Source: Rubritepida sp. (GTDB lineage Bacteria > Pseudomonadota > Alphaproteobacteria > Acetobacterales > Acetobacteraceae). Taken from it: a stretch of DNA of 35,842 nucleotides. A model generated the notes under the pieces. It saw nothing but the letters and a program-made list of their open reading frames with translations, was not told where the DNA came from and searched no databases. Of this stretch, positions 34,917-35,842 are shown piece by piece (within the stretch, counting starts at the first letter, position 1; every line of letters starts with the position of its first letter). The DNA is taken from NCBI GenBank assembly GCA_028291455.1, contig JAQGHY010000208.1, positions 1 to 35,842 of the forward strand. The letters run 5' to 3'. The translations under genes were made by a program, and so were the position numbers.

Positions 34917-35842
34917 TTACTCCGCCGCCTGCAGCTCCATGGTGTCGGCATAGGCCTCGAGCGGCGCGCAGGTGCAGACCAGGTTCCGGTCGCCATGGAC
35001 GTTGTCCACGCGCTTCACCGGCGGCCAGTACTTGTTCGCCTTGACATAGGGCAGCGGGAACGCCGCCGCCTCGCGCGTGTACGGATGCGTCCAATCCGTC
35101 GCCATCACCTCGGCGGCAGTGTGGGGCGCGTTCTTGAGCGGGTTGTCCGACCGGTCCATCCGCCCCTGCTCCACCGCGCGGATTTCGCCGCGGATCGAGA
35201 TCATGGCGTCGCAGAAGCGGTCGAGCTCCGCCTTGGTTTCGCTCTCCGTCGGCTCCACCATCAGCGTGCCGGTGACGGGCCAGCTCATGGTCGGCGCGTG
35301 GAAGCCGTAATCCTGCAGGCGCTTGGCGATGTCCTCGACCATGACGCCGCCGCCCTGCTGGAAGCCGCGGCAATCCAGGATGCACTCATGCGCCACCATC
35401 CCCTGCCCGCCCCGGTAGAGGATCGGGAAATGGTCGCGCAGCCGCACCGCCACATAGTTGGCGTTGAGGATGGCGACCTGGGTGGCGCGGGTCAGCCCCT
35501 CGCCGCCCATCATGCGGATGTAGCAGTAGCTGATGGGCAGGATCGCGGCCGAGCCGAAGGGCGCGGCGGAGACCGGGCCGAAGCCCGTCGCGGGCCCGGC
35601 CTCGGCCACCAGCGGATGGTTCGGCAGGTGCGGTGCCAGGTGCGCCGCCACGCCGATCGGGCCGACGCCCGGCCCACCGCCGCCATGGGGGATGCAGAAC
35701 GTCTTGTGCAGGTTGAGGTGGCTGACGTCCGCGCCGAACGCACCGGGCCTGGCCAGGCCGACGAGCGCGTTGAGGTTGGCACCGTCGACGTACACCTGAC
35801 CGCCGTGCTCGTGGACGATCGCGCAGAGCTCACCGATGCCCG
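34917..35842 (-). CDS. gcvP: Glycine dehydrogenase (decarboxylating), C-terminal part (truncated by window end)
   Basis: [61 protein letters not shown] (PLP lysine region) and ..[12 protein letters not shown]-type C-terminus. Open to the window edge. Confidence 0.95.
   Translation of the reverse strand, partial: GIGELCAIVHEHGGQVYVDGANLNALVGLARPGAFGADVSHLNLHKTFCIPHGGGGPGVGPIGVAAHLAPHLPNHPLVAEAGPATGFGPVSAAPFGSAAILPISYCYIRMMGGEGLTRATQVAILNANYVAVRLRDHFPILYRGGQGMVAHECILDCRGFQQGGGVMVEDIAKRLQDYGFHAPTMSWPVTGTLMVEPTESETKAELDRFCDAMISIRGEIRAVEQGRMDRSDNPLKNAPHTAAEVMATDWTHPYTREAAAFPLPYVKANKYWPPVKRVDNVHGDRNLVCTCAPLEAYADTMELQAAE

Overview
This is a GC-rich alphaproteobacterial chromosomal segment, probably Acetobacteraceae/Roseomonas-like judging by protein character; no taxonomic search was run. 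It is densely coded, and most of it is ordinary housekeeping or metabolic sequence: the C-terminus of a B12-type ribonucleotide reductase, a RidA-family protein, a FemAB/GNAT-like protein, an EamA exporter, a nuclease-helicase-like DUF2075 protein, EttA, an alpha/beta-hydrolase lipoprotein, a zf-CHCC protein, PolA, an MFS transporter, YghU, an ABC substrate-binding protein, a PRISE-like SDR, two Bug/TctC-type binding proteins, PmbA/TldE, an M16 peptidase, ThrC, AqpZ and the GcvP C-terminus. The least ordinary part is 24.2-32.7 kb. A ~750-bp block (3' end of aqpZ plus a complete NTF2-like gene) occurs at 24237-24988 and again, diverged, at 31908-32658. The two copies are direct repeats flanking ~7 kb of stress-type cargo: an MBL-fold hydrolase, two tiny hydrophilic Gly/His/Pro-rich proteins, an alpha/beta hydrolase, a Mn-catalase, a Crp/Fnr regulator, a TIGR03885-like LLM oxidoreductase and a HAD hydrolase. 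The second aqpZ piece is truncated and frameshifted. Both NTF2-like genes have an inverted repeat whose 3' arm overlaps the Shine-Dalgarno sequence. Other leads are an unannotated 46-aa single-TM protein (7927-8067, minus strand), an operonic nuclease-helicase fusion (3000-4955) and several short tandem or inverted repeats. I saw no CRISPR array, IS element, rRNA or convincing tRNA.
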